Origin: Daldinia sp. FL1419
Taxonomy: Eukaryota; Ascomycota; Sordariomycetes; Xylariales; Hypoxylaceae
Assembly: GCA_025201765.1 (NCBI GenBank)
Contig: MU623373.1
Span: forward strand, 186,001 to 250,000
DNA: 64,000 nucleotides
Direction: 5' to 3'
Shown: piece after piece, positions 10,879-23,326 of the stretch
Numbering within the stretch: the first letter of the stretch is position 1
Layout of the letters: each line of letters begins with the position of its first letter
Made by a program: the position numbers and the translations under genes
Notes under the pieces: model-generated
What the model was told of the DNA's origin: nothing
Seen by the model: the letters and a program-made list of their open reading frames with translations, nothing else
The model's database searches: none

Positions 10879-11924
10879 ATATCCCTTACCACATCAACCC
10901 GTAGCTACCTACCTACATGCACATACACATGCATCTGCATACCACATAGACCACATAGACCACATAGTAGATACCTACCTACCTAGACAAGTAGGTAGCC
11001 CTATACCAACGTTGCCTGCTCGCATTCGAGCCCAACACCCCTACCAACCAAATCTCGCTCGTCTGCAGGTGACGAGATGCGCCCCGAATCTTAGAAAGAA
11101 AGTAAGCAGCACGATGCCATGCATGTGCCGAGCTGCGCGATTTGCCGCCTACACATGCCCCAGACCGTTAGTGTCTCTCTCCTCTCGCGATGCCTATGTA
11201 TGCGCAAGACGCCTTCTTCCCAATCCGGATGGCAGAAGCGCGACTAGTAGGATGCCATAACGTCCTTACCTGTATGCATAGTAGGTAGGTAGGTATACGT
11301 AGACTTCCCTACCTATAACTTTCCATACATCCCCATACATCCCCATATACCCCCTTACACCCCCATACACCGCATAGGAGAGAACCCACCCCCTCTTGGC
11401 AGCCGTCTCGAGCACGTCGATGAAGGGCTTGTCGTTTGACAAACAGCATGCGCCCGTTTGATAGGAACGAAACAACAATATTAGCTCGAGGTTCCACACC
11501 AAGAGCTACCTGCGACTGCGTAAGCTTGCCCTCGTCGTGGTAGCACAGTATGCGAGAATCTGGTAAGCGAGGGATGCGTGCTATGCTGGCCGAGCTTGTG
11601 CTGATCTGTTGATCCGTTTGACTTGGCTTAATTTTTATATCGTCTCCCCTTTTCTCTATACAAATCCTGTACGTAGGCCCGGGTATTGAGCTTCGTGGCA
11701 CCACGCACTCCTAGATACCCACCCCCCTATGTGAGCAGAGAGTGTAGACGCAAGTAAGGGCATCAAGTTACTCGTCCAAGTGTGCGGCGGATGATTCGCA
11801 TCAGAACAAAAACCAACGACGTAGCCGACAAATAGCATGCTAGCAAGAAGCATTCACAACATCACAACATCACTACGAGGCGCGTACTTGGTCGTAAAAT
11901 AATTTGCATTGTCTAAATCATAGC

Positions 11925-11944
11925 CGAGGTGCTCCAGCACCTCG
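11925..11944. repeat. Short palindrome followed by T-rich run
   Basis: Arms CGAGGTGCT and AGCACCTCG are perfectly complementary around a 2-nt CC centre and are followed by TTTTATTTT. The structure could form a cruciform or an RNA hairpin; no function is assigned. Confidence 0.6.
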
Positions 11945-12151
11945 TTTTATTTTGGTCCGTGCTATCTCGACACCAGCATTCATTCCACTTGCGACATCAA
12001 TCATCTTGGATATCACTACTCTATCTCGTTTTTTTGGCCTCCCAAAAGCCCACTCTCGTCAGGTCATTAACGGCTTATCGAGTTATCCTTTCGACACGGT
12101 AATTTTGGTCGGCGCTGAAAATTATATACTCCTAAATATTCACGCCCCCGA

Positions 12152-15100
12152 TTAGGCAGCAGCAGTACCAATCTTGTTCAGACCCTTGAGCGAACCCAGG
12201 CTTAGGGCCAGTCCTTGTGACCTGCTTCTTATGCGGACGAAACCTGTGATTGGCCCATCTTCGCCTTCCTTCTCGATACTCAAGTTTGCTAGAGCATCCT
12301 CGCCTACCAAATCGTTAGCCATCGTTTACCACATAACGGGTTAGTAGTAAGTACTTACCGAAGACACTCTTGGCGTATAGGTTGGCGCTCAAGAATTGGC
12401 AATCACCCTTCATGCTGGCTTCCGGCGTCAAGCAGTTCATGTTCGTGCAGGCCATCAGCTGTTCCAAGAACTCGCGGAGGCTCTTGGCCTTGCTGTTGAT
12501 GTTGACCTTGTTCTCCCACTCGAATTCTGTCCACATGGTGCGGAACTGTGTCTCCGTACATGTTGCTGGTTGGATGTAGTCCATGATATCAACATGTAGA
12601 TCGTTAAGGATGACAACATTGGTGTCGGTACTATGGGCTCCGTCGTACACCACGTTGCCGAAAATAACTCCGGTATCCGTCGACGAAACCTTGATAGTAC
12701 ACTGAACGTTGTGGAAGTCGTGAGGGCCAAGATTCTGTGTGGTAGGTCTTTCGACAACCTTTAGATCACCAAGGGTGGCAAACTCGACCGACAGGTTCTG
12801 GAGAGTTTCAGTAGTTTGGTTCACTAGAAGCACGTCCAGGACAATGTCAAACTGGTGCACTTTAACATATGCTTCGGCGTATACAGGGTCGGAGAAACCC
12901 GTGAGCTGAACAACACGGCTTAGCTTCGACGTAAGGTCCTCTGAGACAGAATCTCCCCCAGTAGCCTTTTCGAGATCGAGCTCGATCTCGTCAGCACCAT
13001 CTGCTGCGTTCTTCTTAGATAACTGTCGAATTTGAACAACATCGTCCACTTGGACGGCAGTCTTTGCCTTCTCGAAAGCGGCCTTTGCTGCTCGCTTCTT
13101 CTCTTCGACCTGGACCATAGCACGGAAAGCTTTCCGTGTATCATCCAGGAATACGGTTTCTAGCTCTTTCCTCTCGGAGAACTCTGCCAACGACCGGACA
13201 CAAGACATTATTCTGTCAACAGAATCCTCGTCGATAGGGGCCTTGACGAACTGGGACTGGCCCACGCGTATAATGGAAATCATGATCAGCATAGCCTCAG
13301 CCTTGAGGGCGTTCGTTCGCGCCTTATCGGAAGAGATCTCGGAATGTCGCATAACTAGCTTGGTAAGGGTTGCTGAGAGAACAGCAGCTAAATAGTAGTC
13401 ACCCTCTAGGATTAGCTGTCGTAGTGGAGGCTTCTGAGCGGCCTTGACAGCTTCTAGCTTGGCAGCCGCAGCCGAGTTGCTAGTAAGAGCTGTCTCGGTA
13501 GCGTATGTACCGTCAGCAAGGACTCTTCGTGAACCTGACGGCGCGCTTGATTTCGAGTGGCCATTGACCTGCTCCTTTTCCTTCTCCTCGTCGCCGTCTA
13601 CATTGTCCAGCAGTCGCTGTTCAGAGGCAAGGATAGGTATCTCTCCCAGACTTGCGCGTATCCTCTTCCAAGCGTCTCGGATGTCGCTCTCCTCCAGAGA
13701 GTACTCGCCGATGATCCAGATGATACCACGATAGACCTTACCTGCTCGGACCTCGCTAAGAGTCTCGACCAATCGCGAAACGATGGATGGCCGTAGCTTG
13801 GGGAACTTCTCGACTACTTCCTTGACGAAGCTGATAACGTCAACGGCAGAAGAATTGCTGAAATCAGCAATGAAGTCCATAAGTAGATCGACCACGCTAG
13901 CTGCAACTTCCGAGAATTTGATGGCACACTGGTGGATAGAGTGAATTAGTAGTTGTCGGTATTCGGCGTTCTTCTCGTATTCTTGATCGACAGTCTTGGA
14001 CAGTTCTTTCTTAAGTAGTAAGATGACTTCCTCGACATTCTTGCTGGACACCATTTCTAGAGCGATCGTAAGGGCCTTTCTTCGCACATCGATATCGGGA
14101 CTAGATAGAGCACGTAGAATCTCCATTACCAGATCATCTAGGACACCCTCGTTCTTCTGTCGTAGCTGGTCTACCCTGTCGAGAACGATAAGCTTCACGT
14201 TGTTGTCTGCCTCCTTAATGCTTAGCTCGATAAACTTGGCGGCGGCGGCCTTTACTGCAACCGGGTTGCTGGTTAACGCTGTTAAGGACGAAGCAGCTTC
14301 GTAGACAACGGTTGAGGTGCTGGCCTCGAGTAAATCAAAAATGAGTCTCAAGTAACGAGCCTGGTACTATTAGTCGCTAATTCACCGACTTGGATCCTAG
14401 ACCGCATTACCTTGTGCTGAGAATTCTGGACTGCATCCTTTCGAATGAACTCGAGCTCCACCAATTGTAACAATTCCTCGGCATTCGGGATGCCCTCGAA
14501 GACGGAGCTTAAGTATACTAGAGCTTTCTCGTGGTCAATGCTAGCCAGAGCAGCGAATGCATTGCGCTTGCAAGTGGCATCGCTTTCTCCCTCTAGGAAA
14601 GCGGCGATAAGCTCCGAGGCATCTGGGATGAGCGACGGCGAATGTATGAAAATGGAAGAAATGGCGAAGACAGCGTTCTTTCGGACGTATGCGTGGCGGT
14701 GCTCGAGGCAAGCTCGAGCCGAGGATAGTAAGGGTTCGATCAGCTCAGGTTCTCGTAGCTTGCAAAGGAATCGCAACGTATTGCCCCTGATGTACTCGTT
14801 CGGGTGCTGAAGATCATTTCTAATGCCGTTGCTAAACCAGGAGTTGTCAGCAAAGAACTCCTGAACGTTGAACACAGCTACTTTCTGTACTCACCAAACA
14901 AGAATCATCTCCTGCTTTAGTTTACCGGTCGAGTCGAGCTTGGGGCAAATCTCGTAGTAGAAGTATAAGAGCTTCTTCAAGGGCTTATACCTCGAAGGCA
15001 TAACGAATCGGATAATGTGCATAAGGAGTTGAGGCATAGGGTCGCCGTTCAACATGACCGTTAAGATGCGCTTCATAGTATCGACTTTTGTCTCATCCGT

Positions 15101-15199
15101 ACCCTTCTCTAGCTGCATGCGCAGATCGGACATAGAGGGAACGTCTGCAGCATTGTCCTGGTGGACCAAGCTGTAGGCGTTCTCGAGGAAAGTCGACAT
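12152..15199 (-). CDS. SEC26: Coatomer subunit beta (beta-COP)
   Basis: Minus-strand exons 14895-15199, 14411-14831, 12359-14360 and 12152-12303 encode 959 aa, close to the ~970 aa of yeast Sec26. Introns are 63, 50 and 55 bp, each with GTGAGT/GTAATG/GTAAGT donors and intact phase. The N-terminal two thirds are the adaptin-type HEAT-repeat solenoid (for example QHPNEYIRGNTLRFLCKL). A charged linker with an Ala/Lys-rich stretch follows, then the C-terminal appendage. Beta-COP is a core subunit of the COPI coat that retrieves proteins from Golgi to ER. The start at 15199 (MSTFLENAYSL) is preferred, since the upstream in-frame codon is TTG. The last exon encodes the end ...GLNKIGTAAA. Confidence 0.96.
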
Positions 15200-16186
15200 G
15201 CTGGGCAATCGTTGCGGCTTCCGCCGGCGTGATAAAACTCGGTAAGATCTATGGGGGTATGGGTAGATAGATGGACGAGAAGGGAAAAGGAACCAGGTAA
15301 AGCTTGGGTACCTAGGTCAAATTGGAGAGTAGGTATTATATTGGAAGGTCGCGTCGGGAATAAGGCTCGAGTTCTGATTGTATAGATTTGTAGATACAAG
15401 GGGTAAAATAGAATTGAACAATTAAAAAAGAGCCGTCCCAGCAGTTAAAGAGGTGGTTTTACCAGGCCAATGCGATCATGCATCCCAAATGAAGTTTGGC
15501 TAGGGGGGGGTTCATGAAAGATTGAACGGCGGTGATGCTGTTAATAAGAGTTGATTTAGCAAATAAACCGTCCAGGCTGGCCCCAAAATCCCAAAAGTCC
15601 TAAGGTTAAATGTCTTAACCTAGCAACTAACTACACAGAAATCTGTCCCTCCTGAAAGAATGCGGAAATATGATTGGCTAATTTTAAGCGTTGAATTAAA
15701 TAATCCGTACCCGAACATCAACCAGGTCAAGTCGTTTAACCATTTAACTACCTAACGGTTAGGTATTGAACCAGCCTCAATCCAACTTCCAGGGCCATCT
15801 TAGACGGACCCGCGCTTGTGGCTTACGTATTGTATTGTATTGTATTGTAATTATTGTACCTACCTTTTAGTAGAAGTACCCAAGCAACCTAGGTATTCCA
15901 TACATGTCCACTGCCCAGGTGCTTCCACCATTACCACCACCTAAACTTGGTTCCCCACGCGACGTCTTTAGCTGTCCCCCCCTGCCCCGCCAAAACTTTC
16001 TAGAGCTGCATTTGCCAAGCCATCTTCCAGTGAAGCCTCGTCGCAACATTAACGAGGCTAAACTTACAGTGATCAATCACACTTCAATAACCATTAATAA
16101 ATCCGCCAAGACTACTTCAAGACCAAGCATTGTCCTCTTATACTCGTACCTCTATTTAACTTGCCTCGATCACATTGACCATTAAT
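15200..16186. other. Bidirectional promoter region SEC26 / MAGO
   Basis: A 987-bp spacer lies between divergent start codons. It contains a CCAAT-type motif (ATTGGCTAAT near 15673), a G run near 15505, a TTGTA pentanucleotide run at about 15826-15849, and TACCTA motifs. The open frames upstream of MAGO (15904-16185) have no splice or family support and are probably leader sequence. Confidence 0.55.
15826..15849. repeat. TTGTA pentanucleotide repeat
   Basis: About four copies of ATTGT in the SEC26/MAGO promoter region. Confidence 0.8.
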
Positions 16187-16939
16187 ATGGCTTCTACCGG
16201 AGAGCCTTTCTACTTACGATACTAGTACGTGGAAGCCCCCAAACAACCGCGAAGCTCGAAGCTAACTGCTTTCTACAGCTCTGGTCACTCCGGTCGTTTC
16301 GGTCATGAATTCTTAGGTGCGTACGCCCACGCATGCTCGGTAGTAAGAGAAACTAACAACATCCGCAGAGTTCGACTTCAGAGTAGTAGGCGACGGTCGA
16401 AGCGCGGTAGCTCGATATGCAAACAATTCAAACTACAGAAACGACAGTCTAATTCGCAAAGAGAGTATGCTCGTATTAAACTCCCGCCACAGACCCCTCT
16501 CCGAACGCTAGAGAAGCCGAAGCAGTAAGAGATAAAGCTAATGGAGGAAATAGTGTGCGTCAGCTCCTTAGTGGTGGATGAAATCAAGCGAATTGTCAAG
16601 TCGAGTGAAATTATGAAAGAAGACGACGCCAAATGGCCCCAGAAGAACAAAGATGGCCGACAAGAATTGGAAATTCGCGTGGGCAACGACCACATATCAT
16701 TTGAGGCAAGCATATTTCCCTTCATCTTCTCTGCTCCCTAACTCAGCGTGGGTGCTATTGTGGAACGATGAATGCATGCTAACACCAACCGGTAGACCGC
16801 CAAGATCGGCTCCTTAATCGACGTGACGGAATCGGCGGATCCCGAGGGATTGCGGGTGTTCTACTACCTGGTACAGGATCTAAAGGCACTCGTCTTTAGC
16901 TTGACGTCACTTCATTTCAAGATCAAGCCCATCTCATAA
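16187..16939 (+). CDS. MAGO: Mago nashi, exon junction complex core protein
   Basis: Exons 16187-16224, 16279-16316, 16369-16464, 16554-16705 and 16796-16939 join in phase to 155 aa, the usual Mago length. The product reads MASTGEPFYLRYYSGHSGRFGHEF at its start region and ends HFKIKPIS. Mago pairs with Y14 and locks eIF4A3 on spliced mRNA. Introns are 54, 52, 89 and 90 bp. The fourth begins with GC, not GT (GAG|GCAAGC): using it yields the invariant HISFETAKIGSL, whereas reading on meets a stop 12 codons later and no GT in the exon end can replace it. Intron four has a good branch site (TGCTAAC). Five exons in 470 coding bases is dense for this window. The gene is divergent from SEC26. Confidence 0.95.
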
Positions 16940-17370
16940 AGAGCCAAGATAGATAATGTGCACGGGTGCGAATTTACGATCATCATTATGTATACATAGA
17001 GTAGTACGACGTTTCCCCCCAGAGCTCCTTGCAATATACCCCCCCTTGCCGCGAATCTGTGAAATGCTGCAGTATTCCCGTCTGTCGTGAACATGATGTG
17101 ATACCTCCCCCGCTGAAAAAAAAGGAGACCGCGTGAAGACCCAGACTTCTGCGCTGGACAATGCTCAATGTCGAGTTCCGTACTCCTCCGTATCTGCATT
17201 GCGGAATCAAGATACCAACTGGTATCATCCCATATGATTCCGTTCTCCTGCTAAAAATTACTTACTACTACTAATCGAGCGAGTGGCCACGCCGTAATAT
17301 TATCCTGACGTCCATATCCCCAAATATCAGCTATCGGCCATTCATACCGCATAGAAAATATCGTATACAG
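16940..17370. other. Intergenic between convergent MAGO and GID4
   Basis: 431 bp of 3' flanks without coding signal. Short C runs near 17016 and 17038 and an A run near 17117 are the only features. Confidence 0.6.
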
Positions 17371-18914
17371 CTATCGGAACTCCACAGCACCGAAACATCC
17401 TCTGTCTTCTACGTGCTTAAGTTCTAATTGCTGGAATCTACGATGGCAACCATCCGTGTTAGCAACGATATTCACTTGTTGGCGATGATGACTCTAGTGG
17501 TAATAAACGTAGGGCAAAAACGAAGACACGGAGTTTGATACGAATCAACGCTGACATGTGGGTGTGTATAAAGATTGTAATAGGCATACGATATGGTAAA
17601 TATAGGGGAAGGGACAAAAACATACTTCTCGCTCTTGGAGTGGAAATATATACCACTAATGCTTCCTTCCTTCTGATTAAAGCAGATATAGTAGAAGCCT
17701 TCGAAGCTGGCACCGTTGATGGTACGAACACGATGGTCGGGAACAAGGAAATGCTCCTTCCAACGCATAAAGATATTCTCTCGTTGAGCCAAGTTGGGAA
17801 TAGTGACGGGGCCCTTGCGCACTTGTTTGGCGTATTGTCGGAAAGCTGTGAACTTGCTCCAGTGACTCAGATCGATTTTATCTGTTGCACCCCAACCATC
17901 ATGCTTCGTAATGAAGCCGTATTTGCTGCCGATTATTTCACCCTCGAAATACGTCGTTAACGTCGGGTTATCTTCTGTTAGGCCTAGTTTTCGCATGCCA
18001 CGGTTAGCATATGTGGTCTCAAGATCCCAAGTTGGGGAAGATGAGGGGGTGGGATGCGCCACATCAACTCAACTGGTATAGCAAACCCAACGAAAGGACA
18101 TGGATTAGATGGAGGTAATAAATCGAATAAGTTAACCAACCTTGAATTCTAAGAAATCCGCAAAGGAATGATTCCCGCAAGTCAACGTACTTGATTTCGA
18201 CTTGCACATCGTATACTTGTCGTTCTGATTGCTGTGTACCATGGAATTTACTTCCCGATCGTAGGAAGGATGAGGGAGATGTTGGTATTATCTAAATGGG
18301 GTCAGCAAAAACAAGTTTATTTTTCTCGCGGTAGCGGGAATAACCGTATATTATCCCTTGGAGAATAAAAAAAGGGGGTGTGGACATACTCGTATGTTAG
18401 AATGGTCATATCCCATCGAAGGCGCATACGAATCCTCCTGTTGCACCCGACCAGGCATCTCGTCATATCCTGAACTCTCGTTCTCTGCACCGATGGTTAC
18501 AATGTCATAATTACCGCTCGATCGTTGTGTCCTAGTTGGCGCATCTGTATCGCTTCTGGCCAATGCATCTTCGTCTGCATCGGTGGGCTTATGCGCTGAC
18601 GTGGATATCTGGGAGAGTGTGTCGGAGCGGTCAGAAGAGAGTGTGGGCTCGGTACGACTCATCAAATCCGGCCCAGGGGATTCTGTGGCAGATCGCGAGT
18701 CTGAAATGTCGTTTTGAATCCTACCGGGAAGTGGCGCGCTGACAGGTTCAGGGGATGATGACGTTTCTGGACTATCAATATTCATCTCGAGCCCATCTTG
18801 GTTAGGTCGCCAACTACTGGCTGCAAATCTGTGCGATTCTTCGGGATCGGGACATGATGAACTATGTGTTCTTGGGGGTAATTCTGGAGGCGGGTTGCTA
18901 GACGGTGTAGGCAT
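17371..18914 (-). CDS. GID4: GID/CTLH ubiquitin ligase substrate receptor GID4 (VID24)
   Basis: Minus-strand exons 18390-18914, 18141-18291, 17626-17983 and 17371-17437 encode 366 aa. Residues 1-175 are a Ser/Pro/Asp-rich, probably disordered leader. The rest is the VID24 beta-barrel: FLCGFLRIQ, LTEDNPTLTTYFEGEIIG, KEHFLVPDH, GASFEGFYYICFN and the end QQLELKHVEDRGCFGAVEFR. GID4 binds Pro/N-degrons, for example on gluconeogenic enzymes, and hands them to the GID E3 ligase. Introns are 98, 157 and 188 bp. The last exon is only 67 nt; without it the open frame would run on to a false, unconserved tail ending at 17472. The start at 18914 is the last Met before the leader; the frame is open further upstream. 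Confidence 0.92.
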
Positions 18915-21283
18915 ACTGTCGATGCTAAGGTTGTGGTTGATAAAAGCTCGTATGTGGCGACTCTTTGTCTCTCTTTTTTTTTCTTTTTTTTTAGAAGGGG
19001 AAGGTCTCGAGTGACAACGAGAAGGGCTTGCGCGTAAGGTTAGACAATGAAGCCTTATATGCTGCGCCGACCAGAGAAAAAGATGTACAGATAAGTTAAT
19101 GTAAGAAGGTAAAAGAAAAAACTGATAATTAATAATTCGCAAAGTTTAGAAGCCGCGCCGAAAATGAAGAGAAAAGGGAAGTATCTCGTGATGTCAATAA
19201 AAGTAAGTTAAGAAGTTGGTTTGGCACAAGCAAGTGGAAGATTGGAGAGGTTCTCAAAAAAAGGGTCGTAAAGAATTAAAGCCGTAGGCCGTAAGCCGTA
19301 AAACCACAAACTCGTGAAAATCGGTTTAAACTTGTTGCAGGATTGTATGTAACTTAGTAGCGACAACCTTGGAAAGTTTACAGTGTTACCAGCTGCTCCT
19401 ATGTACACTAGGAGCAGGCGTTGGAGGTCTGGGGGTGGGGAACAATTAGGACCCAATAGCTAGGGTGGACAGGGGGGCGGTGAGCCTATTATTAGACCCG
19501 TAGTATAGGTCCTTGGTCTTGGTACCTTCACCGCATGAAAGGCGCATATGTAAGCCTTTATGCGCTTGGGAACAGAAAGCACATGGTACCTACGCATGGG
19601 ATACATGGTATGGACATGTACGATATGTACGATACCTATGTATTATGCAAAAGGATATAAAGATAAGGGATACGTATATGTATATGCGTACCTAGCTGAT
19701 AACGTTCGACGGTACGATATAATAATGCTAGGTAGTTATGTTAATAATAGAACTTCAAACAGGATTCTAGAAGCCAGGAAGTTGGAACATTATTACACCA
19801 TATTAATAGTCAGCATCAAAAAGGAGTTCTATAGCCCAGGAAATTTGCATATTAAATTATCAACAGTAAGTCTCAACAATTACCAAAATGGTATTGTAAA
19901 TACACGAAACAACTAAAAAATAGGTACTTACTTACCTAGGTACCTACCTACGTAATAAAATATAGGCTATTATCAAAAAGGGGGAAGAATGACAATACGA
20001 TAAATCATTCAATATTTCCAATACCAATTCCACAGTTCGAGGTATGTTGGGTCTGCATCCGGAAACATCGAATAGGAATGTTCATTCGATTTCCTATGAT
20101 GCTATTCTTTTCCTGAGTGCTGCCTTATGCGTGTCTTAGACATCATGTGCCATGTGCTGCATATTGTACACATCATGCATGCTGCAATATGTACGAGAGA
20201 CTGCTTAGGGTATTGTATAACTCTTTGACGGCAGCCTTCGGTAGTGCTAGCTAAACACATATAACAATATGTAGATGACTTTTTTTAAACGGGATAATAA
20301 AATAAAAGCATGAGAAATTTTTTGGATAATTTCATAGAAATGAAAATTTAATTTGGCTTCCATTTTGATATCTCCCTGGTATATCACAATCACGATTTTC
20401 TCGCCAACTCCGAGCCGCCGAACTTGCGGCGCATCGCGTGCTGCATATTCGGTTCTATCATCCACGTATGTCGCCAACCTCCACTTAAGAGAGCCACGTG
20501 AAGATGCAAAAAGAACCTTGCTCGGCGGGCTGAGCGGGATCAGTGGATATGAGGGGAAGTCTAACCTAGACAACTTAGATGTTAAGTACTATGTACAGAG
20601 GTACATTAAATAGTAAGGTTAGGTATGTTAGTAGTATAGGTAATATTCTGCGCTTGACTTGGCGTTGATGAAGATAATCCAATTTTTTTAAGTTTGACTA
20701 AATCTTTGTGTCACTTGAACGGATAGCCAAGTGCTTGGTATAAGAGATTTGACACATTTGACATTCGTTTTAGTAAGGGCCGATTGGTGCTATGTCGAAA
20801 GCTGAAAATGATACGATGCTTAAGGTTCCATCCTCTAAGGGTAATAGGTACGTGTAACCTACATACCCGAGGTACCAAACCCATAGGTACCTACCGGGTA
20901 TAAACGCCTAAATATGGGGAAACTTACTTGGAAAATAGGGTTTGCGGCTACGATTAGCGCTATTACTAGTCCTAACCTTTCCATTCCCGTAGCGATACAA
21001 ATTCTACACTAAGATATTAGGTACATATAGCGTACCTTCAATATATCCAGGTGGATGATCGAATAAGGCTATCCGATAAATGTGTTGGTGAGCTTCATCT
21101 TTAAATCGTGAAGGTCGATGGCGCGTTCACTTAACCTCTGCAGTAAGATTTTTAAATCACGTTGCACCCAAAGGATCTATCTTGTCAGCTTGGTACCAAT
21201 TATCAGCATAATTAGTATCCACTTTCCCTCCTTTTAAAAAAGGAGGCATGAGAAAGATCATCAAAATAGGATCCCTCTACTAA
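18915..21283. other. Intergenic, AT-rich, no gene seen
   Basis: 2.4 kb between GID4 and TRM11, AT-rich from about 19550 to 20350, with clustered TAGGTACCTA motifs at 19920-19955 and 20850-20900. Open frames such as 19560-19916 (+) are low-complexity and Tyr/Asn-rich, with no family likeness. It could contain decayed mobile DNA, but I see no terminal repeats. Confidence 0.5.
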
Positions 21284-22802
21284 TCACCCAGCCACGACAT
21301 CTGTGCTTGCTTCTTCTGGTTTGAAACCCCTAAAGTACGCCCGGCGGAACGAGTTAAGGTCATCAGCTGTACGGCCCTTCACTTGGTCTTCTCGCATGTT
21401 CCTTTGCGCCAAAGCGGCCACGTCAACGTCCGAATCCGGTAGACGGCGGTAAGTAATTAATCTTCGTGACCCTGAGTAACCTTGTCAGTCGGAACATCCA
21501 CAAAAGTGGACATAGTAGGCCTACATTTATTAAACACCTGCGAGCAAACGACCACAACGCTCAGGCATGGGTGCGTTGGTATAGGAATTTCTTGCTCCTC
21601 GTCATTTGCCGACGGCATCCAGAAAGATAGGCGGCCATTCTCTACTAACGTATCCGAGGCAAAATCCAATATGTCATCAAGCATAGCCGTGAAACTATAC
21701 GGTCTCTTCGGGGGAACAAATGTCGGTTTCCTGGTTCTCGTTAGCGATTCCTATCAGGTTTCCTGAAAGCGCTCAGCTAACTGGTACGACCGTTTTCCTT
21801 TCTCGACGAGCCAGGCGTCCTTCTCCGGGTCTCTGCACCCAAGAACTTTTAGGCCCTCCCTCACGCCGTACGGTGGGTCACAAACAATGCCGTCAAGTAT
21901 CCGCGCTCGCCGTACGGGGCTATTCGTCAAGTCGCTGACGAAGATACCACCAAGCAGGTTTTCTAATCCGTACTGCTTGAAGTTGCCTTTTAAACTTCTC
22001 TTACCACCCTCGCCCCTAACGCTACGGCCGTCAATATCGCTTCCCAAGCCAAGGGCGCCAAAATGCGCACATGCTATAGGAAAACTACCGGTCCCGACAA
22101 AGGGGTCGTAGAAGATCTTCCCCGGTGCGGCAAGAGCGATATTAGCCGTAACTAGAGCTAACTCCGAATCCATCGAAGTTGTGCTGATGTATCCTCGCTT
22201 CTTAAGGTCGTAAGTCTTGATCAACTCGCGCACACTATGGCCCACAAGACGACCAAAATGCACCTTCAAGGGGTTAGGTAGGTTCCGCGGCACGGAGTCA
22301 AATTCCCATTGCTCGAATATGGTGAACTCTTGATCTGGAGATTTTAGAAGGATCAATCCTTCAAAAGGAAGATAGGAAAAGGTATTTATGAGCGCCAATT
22401 TATTTTTATCCGATCGAGAACCCTGATACGCGTCTATGTTGATCTTGAACGAGGCATCTTTATATTTAGGCCACAAGTGAGCAGTATCCCTCTTGACGGC
22501 GGCGTGTAGTTCATCATATGTGTCGGCGGCGCCCCAATGCTCATGAATAGTTTGCGCTAAAACCGAACGCCTTAGGAGAGCTTTAGCAGCTTCTTCAGAC
22601 TCTAGACGAACTATACAGAAAGGGGACTAGAGAGTTATAAGCACAGGGTCATCAGTGAAATGGTTTTTTTTAACGCAGACTATATTACCTCGTCGCTATA
22701 AGAAACGACTTCCATATCAAGGCCTTCGACGACGGCGAGCGATTGGATTTCCGGTAAACGGAAGCTCTCATGAGACTGAGAGAAACGAATGAGGTACTCC
22801 AT
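21284..22802 (-). CDS. TRM11: tRNA (guanine-10-N2) methyltransferase catalytic subunit TRM11
   Basis: Minus-strand exons 22689-22802, 21782-22626, 21525-21730 and 21284-21471 encode 450 aa. The THUMP-like N-terminal part is followed by the Rossmann methyltransferase domain with SAM motif DPFVGTGSF and the catalytic DPPYGVRE near residue 288. With Trm112 the enzyme forms m2G10 in tRNA. Introns are 62, 51 and 53 bp. The second runs GTTAGC...CCAG and removes a stop; it yields KGKRSYQKPTFVPPKRPYSF across the join. CAGGAAACC occurs twice in it, 32 nt apart, but only the downstream copy gives a usable acceptor. The C-terminal part has no recognised motif. It is divergent from the RPP40 gene, with 524 bp between starts. 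Confidence 0.93.
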
Positions 22803-23326
22803 CGTGGACTATGAGCCTTAGACGTCCCGAAGCTTATGGTAAATGGGCGTAGATGTTTGTGCTTGGTCTGTAGTTACAAGCCGCTCCATCTGAGGTTCGG
22901 CGATCTTACTCAATAGTTGCCACTTGAGTTGTCAAATAACGAATGAATTCTTGTGCAGGTTTCACAAAAGTGAAAAGAGAATAAAATATTTCTGGACATC
23001 AGAAGAGAAAAATGACCAAGTTGCTTGGTACGGCGCTATCATTGATTTCTGCATGACCCGCTTTATTACGATTTACTCTTTCATATTGCTCGATACGGTA
23101 TCCGCTAATCGAATATTGTGTTGTAAGAGTAAACGTAATTAATTTTGTACTAAAGACGGGCCGTTACTCTCTCAACAGCAAAAGTTCGCGATCGTACCTC
23201 GATATCTCAGTATCACCTTCCAAATTCTGAGCAATAGAGCTTGATATACGAGTTGCAAGAATACATAATTGGCATTCGTCCTCTTTCTCTCTCTCTCTCT
23301 CCAAAAAAAGAAAAAAGAAAAAAAAG
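22803..23326. other. Bidirectional promoter region TRM11 / RPP40
   Basis: 524 bp. The RPP40 side ends with a CT run followed by an A-rich run (about 23278-23326) directly before the start codon, a common fungal leader layout. No gene is seen. Confidence 0.6.

Larger units (their letters stand above)
9782..12151. other. Intergenic, repeats and no firm gene
   Basis: 2.4 kb upstream of the small membrane-protein gene and downstream of SEC26. It holds an ACTC microsatellite, several ACCTACCT/TAGGTA clusters near 10700-10740, 10905-11000 and 11280-11300, and a near-perfect palindrome at 11925-11944. A minus-strand frame at 11309-11704 is open, with protein-like stretches (for example DKPFIDVLETAAKRG in an overlapping frame), but has no supportable gene structure. 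Confidence 0.5.

Noticed and set aside
12370..14810. Several plus-strand open frames of 67-121 codons opposite SEC26
   Set aside because: They are antisense shadows of a well-supported coding region and have no family likeness or splice structure.
17459..17626. Continuation of the GID4 reading frame to a stop at 17472
   Set aside because: It lacks the conserved GID4 end; splicing to 17437 restores the family C-terminus in phase.
19560..19916. 118-codon plus-strand frame
   Set aside because: AT-rich, Tyr/Asn/Ile-rich composition, no splice or family support.
21731..21781. Apparent stop codon ending TRM11 at 21754
   Set aside because: A 51-bp intron with GTTAGC donor and CTAAC branch site removes it and restores the conserved PPKRPYSF segment.
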